From a virus: DNA of 39,823 nucleotides. Made by a program: the position numbers and the translations under genes. Numbering within the stretch: the first letter of the stretch is position 1; every line of letters begins with the position of its first letter. Positions 1 through 9,093 of the stretch are shown one piece after another. The notes beneath the pieces were generated by a model. The model made no database searches and was not told where the DNA came from. It saw nothing but the letters and a program-made list of their open reading frames with translations. The stretch covers positions 1 to 39,823 of IMG/VR virus record IMGVR_UViG_3300038701_002687, one strand, 5' to 3'.

Positions 1-126
1 TCTTATAACAGCATTCCCGTAAACAAAAGTGTCAGTAGAAACTCTAAGTAAGTAGATACTGCCTTTTAACCCGATCTTCCACGTTCCGGGTCCTACAGTG
101 ATTGATGCGTCTGTGTCAACGTAGGT
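1..126. repeat. Direct terminal overlap, left copy
   Basis: Bases 1-126 are identical to 39696-39821; the last two bases of the window do not match. The fibre-like gene runs in frame across the join, so this is best read as the overlap of a closed circular assembly and not as two true copies. It could also come from a circularly permuted or terminally redundant genome. Confidence 0.9.
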
Positions 127-1890
127 GTCGGCTGACGCAGTTGTGCCTGTTGTAAAGTTATCCGTAACATACTCATAGTTTTTAACAACACCAAGGGTTG
201 TGTAGTCCGGCCTACTCGATATCTCAATCCAATGTAAGTTATCGGATGTTAATAGTGTTGTGTTCGTGTCGGACCTTATTTGTAAAGCTTCACCTTTGTT
301 AAGTTTTCCGGTCCAACCAATTCTAACAGTAGTAGTTGACGCGGCATTAAAGCCAACCAACTTGTCAATAGTATAGCTACCGCCTACTGGCTTTATATAT
401 GAATAGTATGATGGAGACGCTGAGCCGTTCAATCTTATGGAACCCTTTATCTCGTAATACCCTGTCATCGGCGCAGTAAAAGTATTATTACTCGACCAAG
501 CATTATGGCTGTCATCTGTTTCAGTAAAATCAATTGGTGTCGTGTTTGCTGTTAGCGAAGTATTGTTACTAGCCCTAGCGCTTACTCTCACTGTTTTTTG
601 GCCTAACTCATTTTCATTGAGTACAGCTCCAGCACTCCATCCAGAAATAGGCAAAGTCATAGTGATGTCTATTGTGTCGCCTGAAGCAAACGTAAAAGGC
701 GCGGTATCTGTAAAAGCCCCTACACTTTCACTACTTGAAATGTCAGTGTAGAAGCCGACAAACACTGAATTAGAATCACTGTAGTTGACTCGACCAGAAG
801 GCCTTGAACTAGTGCTGTCATCGCGAGCCGTTACTACACTGTCTATGTTTAAAAACTTACCTGAGACAGCAGATAGAAGCCTGTCTGTATCTATGGTTAG
901 ACCACTTGGAAGATCTACTTCTAAATTGGTAGCCCCTGGAGTGGGAGCACCTGTCATTGTTAACTTATATTGTATCTCGGCAGAACCACCGATGCGTCGA
1001 TATTTTCCGGTATAGGTGACGTTACCAGTCCAAGATCCTGTAGGGGTAAAGTCCTGCTCATTTGTAATAACTGGAACAGTAGTTTGAGCAGACGGGCCAA
1101 ACTTAAAGTTATCAAAGAACCCACTATATTGAGCCGCATTTGTGGAGTTAACAGCGATTCTAAAATCTAAACTTCCTGTATTTTCATCTACAGCGCAATT
1201 GAAATTAAACACTCCCTTTGAAGCGAATAACTCTAAGCCTTGGTCTCCTGTGCCATTGGCTGTGCAATAAATATCGTCAGCGGCGTCAGTATCATAAACC
1301 TGAACAACCAAGTCAGAGGTTGCGTAATCAGAGTCCTGAGAAAGATCGTACTCAAAAGAACCCGTAAGATTCCCTCTTATTAAGTCGCCTCTATCAATAT
1401 CTCCAATAGTGACAGACCAATACTGCCCTGACCCATCGGCAGCGCTCTTGTCTAACTCTAATGAATAACTTCCCTCTAAAATTTCAGTGCTAGTTGAGGT
1501 AATACTTTCCGTTAATGTTGCAGACCCAGACCCCGCATCTGTCCAATTTCCAACGCTGTTACCTTCAAACTTTGCATCATTGGAAGTGAAATAATTCTTT
1601 CCACCACCGCCACCGCAAGTTGACCAATCCAAAACACCTGAACCATCTGTCTGTAAGCAGTCACCTGTTATCCCATCGGCAACGGGAAGAGTCCAAATAA
1701 CATTAGAAGCCACTGAAGCTGCAGATTTAAAGCCGGTGTAATTTGCTCCATTGGCGTCTGTCTCTCTAAGTCTTAGCTCGTTTTGATTCAATACGTAAAC
1801 AGGACCTCTTACGTAATGGTCCTCTACGTAAGTTTTCGCAAAAGAAAATGTACTTACAAATAAAACTGATAATAAAATTAAATGCTTCAT
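1..1890 (-). CDS. Exported fibre-like tail protein, N-terminal part
   Basis: First 630 codons of a 714-residue protein that continues across the circular join to 39695-39441. It begins MKHLILLSVLFVSTFSFA, a clear signal peptide with likely cleavage after SFA. The mature part starts with a region resembling the stem of tail-fibre or surface-repeat proteins (VLNQNELRLRETD) followed by a GGGGG turn near residue 97. The remainder is a low-cysteine, Ser/Thr/Asn-rich, beta-type sequence of the kind found in adhesins and tail fibres. The start overlaps the stop of the upstream gene by 4 bases. Host-receptor binding is inferred from position at the end of the tail cluster. A signal peptide is unusual for a virion protein. 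Confidence 0.8.
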   Translation of the reverse strand, partial: MKHLILLSVLFVSTFSFAKTYVEDHYVRGPVYVLNQNELRLRETDANGANYTGFKSAASVASNVIWTLPVADGITGDCLQTDGSGVLDWSTCGGGGGKNYFTSNDAKFEGNSVGNWTDAGSGSATLTESITSTSTEILEGSYSLELDKSAADGSGQYWSVTIGDIDRGDLIRGNLTGSFEYDLSQDSDYATSDLVVQVYDTDAADDIYCTANGTGDQGLELFASKGVFNFNCAVDENTGSLDFRIAVNSTNAAQYSGFFDNFKFGPSAQTTVPVITNEQDFTPTGSWTGNVTYTGKYRRIGGSAEIQYKLTMTGAPTPGATNLEVDLPSGLTIDTDRLLSAVSGKFLNIDSVVTARDDSTSSRPSGRVNYSDSNSVFVGFYTDISSSESVGAFTDTAPFTFASGDTIDITMTLPISGWSAGAVLNENELGQKTVRVSARASNNTSLTANTTPIDFTETDDSHNAWSSNNTFTAPMTGYYEIKGSIRLNGSASPSYYSYIKPVGGSYTIDKLVGFNAASTTTVRIGWTGKLNKGEALQIRSDTNTTLLTSDNLHWIEISSRPDYTTLGVVKNYEYVTDNFTTGTTASADTYVDTDASITVGPGTWKIGLKGSIYLLRVSTDTFVYGNAVIR

Positions 1891-2369
1891 GATACCGCCA
1901 ACCTTGTCTCTAAAATTGTCCAATTAATAAGACCCTCGTAAGAGCCACCAGTAAAGTTACTTGATTTATATTCAATTTGTCCAGTCGATGTGTTTGCTTG
2001 CAGGTAATCAAGCCCAGTCTCTGCTCCAGCCTCTGTGCCATCGCCCAAGGCATTGCCAAACTCGACCTCCCTAACGGTTTCCCATGTCGTGCCATTCCAA
2101 AAGCAGGTCAATATACCAACCTCATTTAAGTCTGTGGGGTCGTCATCTTCCCGATGTATGTCGTACTTTATCCGGTAATATTTATAAGCTGTGTTATCAC
2201 AAATTAACCCCGTTACATTTGCGGCAGAGCTTTGATTGTTTGCTATTGCCAAAGAGCCAACGTCAACGCCAGGAAAAGTAGTTATCAAAGCGGTCCTTAT
2301 GTCGTTAAACCAGCCTGCCAAAATATCATCACCATTAGACCTAACTAATATATCGCTAAAATAACCCAT
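1887..2369 (-). CDS. Hypothetical tail-tip protein
   Basis: A 160-residue protein, MGYFSDILVR onward, that I do not recognise. It is soluble, acidic, lacks a signal peptide and ends ILETRLAVS. It sits between the collar-type fibre (one-base junction at 2369) and the exported fibre-like gene (4-base overlap), so it is translated with them and probably belongs to the tail tip or fibre network. It could be a fibre chaperone or adaptor. Confidence 0.65.
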   Translation of the reverse strand: MGYFSDILVRSNGDDILAGWFNDIRTALITTFPGVDVGSLAIANNQSSAANVTGLICDNTAYKYYRIKYDIHREDDDPTDLNEVGILTCFWNGTTWETVREVEFGNALGDGTEAGAETGLDYLQANTSTGQIEYKSSNFTGGSYEGLINWTILETRLAVS

Positions 2370-3139
2370 TATATAATCCTTATCCAGTATTCGACTTCAA
2401 GCGAGTGAGGTTGAATGTCTATAGTTTCGCCACCACCAGACTCTGCCGATAGTACAGTGTCACTTCCGTAAGTATATGCGGAGTTATCTCCACCAGGTTG
2501 AAAAACAGTACCACTATTTATTACAGCAATACCGTATCCGCTTGATTTTGACCCAGTGGAAGAAAAGCTCAAAGGCCCTCCTGCAGAAGCTCTTGTTATG
2601 TCGCTCAGTGTGCCACTTGCTGCACTTTCAAACCACTTGTGCTTGTGACCAGGTATTGTATGCGTATGGTTTGAGGTTGATACAGAGTGGCCTGAATTAC
2701 CGACAAATGTTAAGGCTGAGGCCCCTGTTTGAGTGGTATTTGTTGCGCCAACCAAATACTTGTCGCTGGTGTTTGGAGTGTATTTACCCTCAAGAGCAGA
2801 TGAAATTATGTACAAGTCCCAACTACCAGCGCCATGAATAGCATCATAGTTTGTCTCGTTAATAATATCGCCGTTGCACTTCATCCAACCATGGCCTGGG
2901 TTAAGCAGACCGTTGTAATCGTGAAAAGCCATCATCATGCCAGCAAAAAGGTAGCCCGTTGTTATGTTGGCGCGCTTATACGGGTAAGTCGCTGTACCAC
3001 AATCTCCTGCATTTGCTGTGGCATCACCACTTGCATTTCTAGGAACATTGTCACCAATAAATGCAGCTCTTAATGAGTTGTGGTCGGTTGCGGGTATAAC
3101 ATCCCCGTCCGTTGCCGATGGTATATTTGCTGTGCCCAT
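2369..3139 (-). CDS. Tail-collar-type fibre protein
   Basis: A 256-residue protein with the layout of phage tail-collar or short-fibre proteins: a segment around residues 66-95 (LFAGMMMAFHDYNG...GHGWMKCNGD) like the collar domain that binds trimer ends, a His-rich HTHTIPGHKHKW segment near residue 160 typical of trimeric fibres with metal-binding histidines, and the C-terminal ending IQPHSLEVEYWIRII, close to the I-P-Y-I-R-I ending of collar proteins. It should form part of the adhesion apparatus. It lies in an overlapping run of tail-tip genes. Confidence 0.75.
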   Translation of the reverse strand: MGTANIPSATDGDVIPATDHNSLRAAFIGDNVPRNASGDATANAGDCGTATYPYKRANITTGYLFAGMMMAFHDYNGLLNPGHGWMKCNGDIINETNYDAIHGAGSWDLYIISSALEGKYTPNTSDKYLVGATNTTQTGASALTFVGNSGHSVSTSNHTHTIPGHKHKWFESAASGTLSDITRASAGGPLSFSSTGSKSSGYGIAVINSGTVFQPGGDNSAYTYGSDTVLSAESGGGETIDIQPHSLEVEYWIRII

Positions 3140-4371
3140 TAGATTTCCTCCATCTTGAAAACAATTTCCTGTTTTTTGAAGTTTATTTTACGACCCATTA
3201 TTTTAAAATTTTGTGTCGTTGATATTATTAACGAAAACTCGCCAATTGGATACTTGGAAGCGCCGTAAACGCTCACGCCATAAATAGGTATCAATGAGCT
3301 TGTGTCTGACGCTATGTATTTAGTTGGGTAATCAACCTTTACCCTATCAAGCATATAAAGGCTTAAGTTCTCTTTGTTTATATAGGTAGTTAAATCAAAA
3401 GACTGCTTAGCGTCCTTAAAGCCACCCAACTGAGAGGCTAAAATAGCATTCCTTTTTGACGTATCTGTTATTGTGTCGAAGCTAATATCTTTTTTTCTAA
3501 GCCCATTGACCGCTATAGACTCACTGCTTTCACTTAAAAGCGTGGTGTCTGGCCACCTCCAGTAATTAAAAACTTTTTTAAGACCAGCGGAAACATCACT
3601 TATATTTATAATGTCCTCAATACCATCGTTTGAACCCTGCCCATAAAATGTTTTAGAGCTGGTTGCAGCACCGGTTCTGGGTTTTATATAAACAACACCA
3701 GACAATATATATAGAACGGAGTTGGATTGGAAAAGTATGTCGTCAAGTAATTCCTTACAGGTCGTATTTTCGTAGTCGCTAATGTCATCAAAAGCTTGGT
3801 CTAAGCCAACGGAAATATTAAGAGAGCTAACGGTAAGATATTTTGTTATGCCTGATACATTTAATATTGTGTAAAGGGCTTCTGAGTAAAGGTCTGTTGC
3901 ATCAAGACTACTATAAGGTGACTCGTTTTGATCAAAAATTGAATCTATACTTAAAACTTGAAACTTAATTTTTTGGTCGGTAACGCTTAGCTTTGTTGCA
4001 GAGTCATCAAGTATGCCCTCAAAAATATCTATTTCAGTTGAAAGCTTTGCTCCGAAACCAGACCCAGCAACAGCAATGCCACATATTGGTTTAACAAACC
4101 CTGGCTCCCAAGTTATTTTAACCAATGAACCTGAGCGCCTGTACCTAAACATTGTTTTTGGGTTATCTATGTCAGAGTAAAGACCATGCTCATTCCTTAA
4201 AGCTATATTTATGTCGTTAAATTTGAACACGCCGACATTGTATTCATCATTGTCTATTTTTTCCGTTAAAGACCCCATGCTGCCAAGGTCAACATCACCA
4301 GTCACCTCAACATAAGAGCTTAAAACGCCATCTTCATCAAATGGCTTTATGTAGACATGAAACTTGCTCAT
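3139..4371 (-). CDS. Tail-tip / baseplate-hub-like protein
   Basis: A 410-residue protein starting MSKFHVYIKPFDEDG. It lies where siphoviruses encode the second tail-tip (hub or tail-lysin region) protein, directly after the discoidin-like protein with a 4-base overlap. The sequence is beta-rich, with an EVTGDVDLGSMGSLTEKID opening typical of distal-tail or hub proteins that wrap the tail tube end. No catalytic motif was found. The hub role is inferred from gene order; family membership is not certain. Confidence 0.6.
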   Translation of the reverse strand: MSKFHVYIKPFDEDGVLSSYVEVTGDVDLGSMGSLTEKIDNDEYNVGVFKFNDINIALRNEHGLYSDIDNPKTMFRYRRSGSLVKITWEPGFVKPICGIAVAGSGFGAKLSTEIDIFEGILDDSATKLSVTDQKIKFQVLSIDSIFDQNESPYSSLDATDLYSEALYTILNVSGITKYLTVSSLNISVGLDQAFDDISDYENTTCKELLDDILFQSNSVLYILSGVVYIKPRTGAATSSKTFYGQGSNDGIEDIINISDVSAGLKKVFNYWRWPDTTLLSESSESIAVNGLRKKDISFDTITDTSKRNAILASQLGGFKDAKQSFDLTTYINKENLSLYMLDRVKVDYPTKYIASDTSSLIPIYGVSVYGASKYPIGEFSLIISTTQNFKIMGRKINFKKQEIVFKMEEI

Positions 4372-5195
4372 CTAATAGCCTCTTCAAGGTTTAGCTTTAA
4401 TTTGTAACCAGCACTATAAAGAGACTTTGCCAGCTCTGGTGTGTACTCATTTGTTGAGCGCATAAAATAAATATCTTCCTTGCGGTAACCAACTGTTATG
4501 GCTTTAAATTGTTCCTCGTCGCCACCACCTGGCCAAACAAGCACACCCCTGCGACCAAAGTATATTTCCTCAACAATTCTCAAGTCGTCAGCTATAGACC
4601 AAGAGTCAACGGCAAGGGCGCACTTAAAAGCGCCTATTGTTTCAACAACATTTATTTTTCCACTCAACATTCTGCTTACTTTCTTTTCAGTCGAATGCTC
4701 TGGTTTTTTAATCATTGGCCAGCCAGTCAATTGACCAATACCAGTAACAAGGCTGTTGGTTGCAATGAACTGCCTCATGCTTTTGTCAGCATCTGCAGTA
4801 ATTGTACCTGTTATTATGAGCTTTAACTGCGAAGTTGACACTTGTGTGAAGCTGTAAAAACTATTGTCGTCTGTGTTTGTTGTCTCATTTATAGGTGTTG
4901 AAAAGTCTCGGTAAGAGGATCCATCCCAATACTGTATAGTAAAAGCCTTAAAGTTGTGCAGGACCATTAAAATGGAATCTATTTCTTTTTCGCCACCAAA
5001 CTGGAAAATAAGGGTCGTGTTTGCGGCATCATTGGACCCAGTAGTTAGCCATGCCGATGTGTTATTTCTATTTCTAAGGTAATTAATAAAAGCGGAACCA
5101 TCATTTGTGGCAGTGTTGTCCGTTACCGTAATAACAGCGTTCACGTTTAAATAATCAACTTCATTCCTTTTGAAAAATCTTATTTGCTGAGCCAT
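4368..5195 (-). CDS. Tail protein with discoidin-like region
   Basis: A 275-residue protein immediately downstream of the tape measure gene, the usual place of the distal tail protein. Residues 60-130 (FGGEKEIDSILMVLHNFKAFTIQYWDG) resemble the galactose-binding/discoidin fold found in distal tail and tip proteins. The start overlaps the tape measure stop by one base. It probably caps the tail tube and links it to the tip. The fold call rests on pattern only. Confidence 0.6.
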   Translation of the reverse strand: MAQQIRFFKRNEVDYLNVNAVITVTDNTATNDGSAFINYLRNRNNTSAWLTTGSNDAANTTLIFQFGGEKEIDSILMVLHNFKAFTIQYWDGSSYRDFSTPINETTNTDDNSFYSFTQVSTSQLKLIITGTITADADKSMRQFIATNSLVTGIGQLTGWPMIKKPEHSTEKKVSRMLSGKINVVETIGAFKCALAVDSWSIADDLRIVEEIYFGRRGVLVWPGGGDEEQFKAITVGYRKEDIYFMRSTNEYTPELAKSLYSAGYKLKLNLEEAIR

Positions 5196-8023
5196 TAAAT
5201 ACCACCAACCCCTATTGCTCTACGCTCCAACAACCTCTGTTCTATGATTTCAAAGGCGTCATCTGTAAAGCCTATTATGTGTTCTACTACGCCGCCAGTG
5301 ACCTGACCTTCATCGTCAGCAAGTCGCCTACTATCAGCAACGGCATTAACAACCTCGTCAAAGTTACGCTCCGGAGCGACAAGCTCACCAGGCGTTAGCA
5401 TTGTTGGTATTGAATCGACACCGGCTATGCCACCAGTCATCAAGCCACCTTTTGCAGCTCCTTTTACTTGCCCTATTTGCTCTGCTCCAAAAGCAACCGC
5501 CGCCGCGGCACCAGCAACACCAAGCGCCGGCCCAACAATAGGTATAGTAGAGAACCCATTGTAAATGTTCATGGCACTTTGTGCTGTTTTCATGATGATG
5601 TCGGAAATGGCGAAAGCCTTACCAATTGATTTTAAGGCAGAGTTATTTGAGCGCTGTAATTGCACAAGCTCTTGTCCTGCAGTTTTAAAACCTGTCAGGG
5701 TCTCACTGTGTAATATACGGTTAATTTCAGCATAAGTTTTGCCAAATTTAAGTTTGTCCTTAATAAATTTTTGGTCAGTTTTTCGCTCAGATGCAAGCCT
5801 CTCAGCAAGCGCCTGGTTACGCATATCACGCTCGGTTTGAATTTCATTAATTAAACGCTCTTGGTTCAAGGCTAAAAACTCATCTTTTTGCTCTTGCTCC
5901 ATGGCCTGAAATTCAGCATCAGCCTCAAGCTGTTCCATCAACAAAGCTCTGCGCTCTTCTTTTAACTCGTTCTGTATTTCTAAAAGTCTGTATTTTTCCT
6001 CTTCCTTTTTTTGCTTAAGATATTCGCTGTACTCATCTTGGCCAGACCTAAGCTCCATAAGGTATTGCTCGTTGGCGCGCTTTTTCTCCGCATTGTCCTC
6101 GGCAAGACGCTTTTTCTCTTCCTCTGCCTTTTTCTTTTTGTACTCGTCGTACTCATTCTGGCCAGCTCTTAATTTACCAATGTCTGGTGCTTCCAAAGTT
6201 AATGAGCTGTTGAACGCCTTAGAGGCCTCTTCGCCTGTCTTGGTAAATACATCCACCACGGCGTCTTTCATTTTGCTTAGGCCACCAGTGATTTTACTTT
6301 TATCAAGCGTGAAGATGCCGACCAAGAGCTCACCATAGCCACCAAGGTAATTAATGGCATTGCTTACAAAGTGTTTTATTACCGCAATAACACCATTTAG
6401 GGATGCGCTGAAAAACTTAAGAGCTTTTGGCATCATTTCGCCAAACCATTGGCTTACGTCCTGAGCTACTTTTATAAGGTCATCTTTGAAGTAAATAACA
6501 AGGGCTGCAACCGCTGTTGTAATTAAACCAATTGGACCCAGTGCAAGCTTAAACGCTATTCCTACCGCACGGAAACCAACAGCCATTAGGTTTGAGGCAA
6601 CGGCAGCGGCCTTCTGTAGTGCAATTTCGGCAACCAGAGCGACCGTAAAAGCCTTTTGCTGTATGTTTGCAAATGTAATTGATGAACCAAGTGTACGCCA
6701 CGAAACTGTACTAAGCTTTGTTATGGCTTCCTGAGCAACCATTAAAGCGTTTTGAGCCTTTAACCTTATTTCAGATGCCGCAATAATATTGTTTAATTTT
6801 ATATAAGCTAAGCTGCCAGCCGCAACCGCTGTTGTCAGCCCTGCAACGGCAGCACTTACCCCTAGTGCAGTGGCGGCGAAAGCTGCCATTTCAGGGTTGC
6901 GCGCAAACACATCAAGTAAACTACTTAGTTGTTTTGTTACCTTAGCAACGTAAGGCGCTAAGACTTCACCAATTCTAATGGCAACGGTCTGAATTTGCTT
7001 CCCAAGTAACGCCATTTGGTTGGCCAGCGAGGCGTTCTGTGTTTCAAAAGCCTTGTTAAACGTGCCGACCGCTTTTGTCTCATTGCCAAGCTCTGCCAAT
7101 GTCTCTTTAAAGGCTTTGGCCTGAGACCCTGTAAGGGCAAACATAATGTTTTGTGCTTCAGTAGACCCAAACAATTGGATTAAAGAGTCTTGGGTAAAAC
7201 CTGCAGTGCTTGTTAGGTCCTGTAAAAATTTTGACAGACCCTTAGTTCTAAGAGCTGCAGCATTGAATTGTATGCCAAGTCTTTTTGCCTCTTCCTGCGC
7301 CTCTTTTGTTGGCTTAGAAATACCTGCCAAGACAGCTTTCATACCTGTATAAGCGGCATTTGTTTTGACACCAGCAAGAGTGGCGGCGCTAATAGATGCT
7401 AATAGCTCATCAAAGGAAACCCCAAGAGCGCTGGCACTGGCACCAACCAGACCAAACCCCTGCGAAAGTTCTGCAATGGTTGTCTTACCAAATTTTTGCG
7501 CTGTAAAAAACTTCGCTGCAACGGCATTGGCTTCACTCGCTGCAAATTGGTATGCGTTTAGAGCACTGGTCATCCCATCGGTGGCAATGGACACATCAGT
7601 TACACCGGCTACAGCTAACTTTGAAGCGACCCCTACAAACTCAACAGCTTTGGAAGCTTCCACACCTGCAGATACAGTGTCAAAAAGGGCCTTGTTAACA
7701 GCCTCAATTGAACTGGGCGTCTGAGCTTGTAGTTTTAAAGCCTCTTCGCGCATCTCTTTAAAGCCTTGCTCAAGACCTTTTGCTCCAAATGAATTTTCGC
7801 TTAATAGGGTTTTTACTGACCTCAATTGGTTGTCGAATTTAGCAAACTCACGGACGTTAAGACCGATGCTTGCAGTAAGGCCAGCAAATGCAACACCAGA
7901 TATTTTGGCAACACTCGAAAGCGTGCGCTCCATGTTTTCAGTTTGTTTTTTGACTTGTTTTAAAGAGTCTTGGAAGCGACCAATGTCGCCAGATATCCGT
8001 ACTATTAAATCCTGGTTTGCCAT
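5195..8023 (-). CDS. Tail tape measure protein
   Basis: A 942-residue protein that sets tail length. Residues about 60-330 match the TP901-type tape measure core (TPSSIEAVNKALFDTVSAG, then VGASASALGVSFDELLA). Hydrophobic segments lie around 375-420 and 480-510. A long charged coiled coil of EEKKRLAEDNAEKK type follows at about 620-760. The C-terminus is Gly/Ala-rich with GGLMTGGIAGVDSIPTMLTPGE, a motif common in these proteins. At roughly 0.15 nm per residue the tail would be near 140 nm. Its start overlaps the frameshifted GT stop by one base, the classic gene order. Confidence 0.93.
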   Translation of the reverse strand: MANQDLIVRISGDIGRFQDSLKQVKKQTENMERTLSSVAKISGVAFAGLTASIGLNVREFAKFDNQLRSVKTLLSENSFGAKGLEQGFKEMREEALKLQAQTPSSIEAVNKALFDTVSAGVEASKAVEFVGVASKLAVAGVTDVSIATDGMTSALNAYQFAASEANAVAAKFFTAQKFGKTTIAELSQGFGLVGASASALGVSFDELLASISAATLAGVKTNAAYTGMKAVLAGISKPTKEAQEEAKRLGIQFNAAALRTKGLSKFLQDLTSTAGFTQDSLIQLFGSTEAQNIMFALTGSQAKAFKETLAELGNETKAVGTFNKAFETQNASLANQMALLGKQIQTVAIRIGEVLAPYVAKVTKQLSSLLDVFARNPEMAAFAATALGVSAAVAGLTTAVAAGSLAYIKLNNIIAASEIRLKAQNALMVAQEAITKLSTVSWRTLGSSITFANIQQKAFTVALVAEIALQKAAAVASNLMAVGFRAVGIAFKLALGPIGLITTAVAALVIYFKDDLIKVAQDVSQWFGEMMPKALKFFSASLNGVIAVIKHFVSNAINYLGGYGELLVGIFTLDKSKITGGLSKMKDAVVDVFTKTGEEASKAFNSSLTLEAPDIGKLRAGQNEYDEYKKKKAEEEKKRLAEDNAEKKRANEQYLMELRSGQDEYSEYLKQKKEEEKYRLLEIQNELKEERRALLMEQLEADAEFQAMEQEQKDEFLALNQERLINEIQTERDMRNQALAERLASERKTDQKFIKDKLKFGKTYAEINRILHSETLTGFKTAGQELVQLQRSNNSALKSIGKAFAISDIIMKTAQSAMNIYNGFSTIPIVGPALGVAGAAAAVAFGAEQIGQVKGAAKGGLMTGGIAGVDSIPTMLTPGELVAPERNFDEVVNAVADSRRLADDEGQVTGGVVEHIIGFTDDAFEIIEQRLLERRAIGVGGI

Positions 8024-8798
8024 TAGCCCCCCGCCTTTTTCCTGTTAAGTGCATTTTGGAGCATTGTCGTTGCTTGGTCATCAGTTATTTTTAACTCAAG
8101 CTCAGAAGTCTCCTCTTGCTCTACATCAACAACATTTATGCGTGGTATTTTTATCTTAGCGCCCTTTAACATGGCTTGCATTTCCATATTGTTGGCAAAC
8201 TCGTTTTGTTTCCTTGCCGTTATTCTATCAATTAAAAAGCTGTATTGCTTTATTGTTAACTTAAGGAACTGGTCTATCGTGTAGCTATATTCACTTGCAA
8301 ACAGATCATAAATTGTTGCCCAGCAAGTTACTTTCCTTTTTTTCGAGTCTTTCGTGTTGTTTTTTTTTGAGCACCAGCTTTTTCCATTTCCTTAAGCTGC
8401 TCAGGCGTTGCCTCACTAAGGCCAAGGCATTTTGTAAAGGCATCGGTTAGCTGACTAATTCCATCCACACCAGTTATGGCCTTACGTAATTTGTCTGGGC
8501 CGCTTATTCTGACTTCGCCATGGCACTCGCCCTCGTCGTCAATAAACTCCTTAATGGTTTCCGCTTTAAAATCAGACTTATCAATAAGTAAGCGGTAAAT
8601 AATCCTAACCATGTCCTTTAACGGCATACCTTGGCTAATCTGTACGGCTGGGTCATCTGTGTTAAGCGTCTCAGCCATCCACACCCAATCATCAAGGTTT
8701 ACGGGCCTAAGCTTATGGTCCTTGCCATCAATAGTTAATACAGCGCCCTTAGGCTTCAAGTTTTTAAGTGGTATTGGTTTTAAAGTAGTAGCTTCCAT
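8023..8798 (-). CDS. Tail assembly chaperone GT, made by -1 frameshift
   Basis: The upstream chaperone frame can slip back one base in the A run at 8343-8337 (CGA AAA AAA GGA read on as AGG AAA GTA ACT TGC). This gives an uninterrupted extension of about 104 codons ending at 8023. The added part begins TCWATIYDLFASEYSY and ends QNALNRKKAGG, as expected for a T domain that binds the tape measure. A second possible slip site is the nine-A run at 8368-8360. No separate start with a ribosome site was seen for the second frame. This is the conserved G/GT arrangement of long-tailed phages. Confidence 0.82.
8328..8798 (-). CDS. Tail assembly chaperone G
   Basis: A 156-residue protein, the zero-frame product upstream of the tape measure. 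It starts MEATTLKPIPLKNLKPKG, has a compact helical middle and ends in a basic tail rich in Lys and Arg (QKKTTRKTRKK) encoded by the slippery A runs. Position between the tail tube and tape measure genes and the -1 extension identify it as the G-type tail chaperone, which is not part of the finished virion. Confidence 0.8.
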   Translation of the reverse strand: MEATTLKPIPLKNLKPKGAVLTIDGKDHKLRPVNLDDWVWMAETLNTDDPAVQISQGMPLKDMVRIIYRLLIDKSDFKAETIKEFIDDEGECHGEVRISGPDKLRKAITGVDGISQLTDAFTKCLGLSEATPEQLKEMEKAGAQKKTTRKTRKKGK

Positions 8799-8890
8799 AG
8801 GTTTATTTTTGGCATACCTCGAAATGTTTTCAAGTTTTTATTGAAAATATGTACAAAACAGAGGTACAAAATAAATACCAGGAGGTACAA

Positions 8891-9052
8891 ATGGAAGGTA
8901 AATCAATTAAGCGCCAGTTCAGGTTTGCGGAAAAGGAATTTAATAAAATACAGTTGTTGGCTGATATGTACGCGGGGGGCAATGTCTCAGAGTGGATAAG
9001 GTATGCAGCCTTAAATGCACCTAGGAAAATACTAAAAAAGAAGGGGTCCTAA
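8891..9052 (+). CDS. Small ribbon-helix-helix-like DNA-binding protein
   Basis: A 53-residue protein on the strand opposite to the surrounding tail genes. I chose ATG 8891 because AGGAGG lies just before it; an in-frame ATG at 8849 lacks such a site. The pattern KRQFRFAEKEFNKIQLLADMYAG followed by NVSEWIRYAAL resembles the beta-strand plus two helices of Arc/CopG-type repressors. The upstream DNA has three GTACAAA copies. Its 3' end lies inside the terminator hairpin of the tail tube gene. A regulator role is inferred; it may also be an orphan antitoxin. Confidence 0.65.
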   Translation: MEGKSIKRQFRFAEKEFNKIQLLADMYAGGNVSEWIRYAALNAPRKILKKKGS

Positions 9053-9062
9053 AAGGACCCCT
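9035..9062 (-). terminator. Terminator after tail tube gene
   Basis: On the minus strand AGGGGTCC-TTTTA-GGACCCCT is followed by TCTTTTTT. It ends transcription of the tail tube gene before the chaperones and probably sets a step-down in expression. It overlaps the last codons of the plus-strand small regulator gene. Confidence 0.75.
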
Positions 9063-9093
9063 AGAAGTTTGAACTCAACCATAGGTAGGTTAA

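Noticed and set aside
1-126. True terminal direct repeats of a linear genome
   Set aside because: A single gene crosses the join in frame, which fits an assembly overlap better than two physical ends within a gene.
542-1170. Three plus-strand frames opposite the fibre-like gene
   Set aside because: They lie inside a long minus-strand gene, have no ribosome sites and poor composition.
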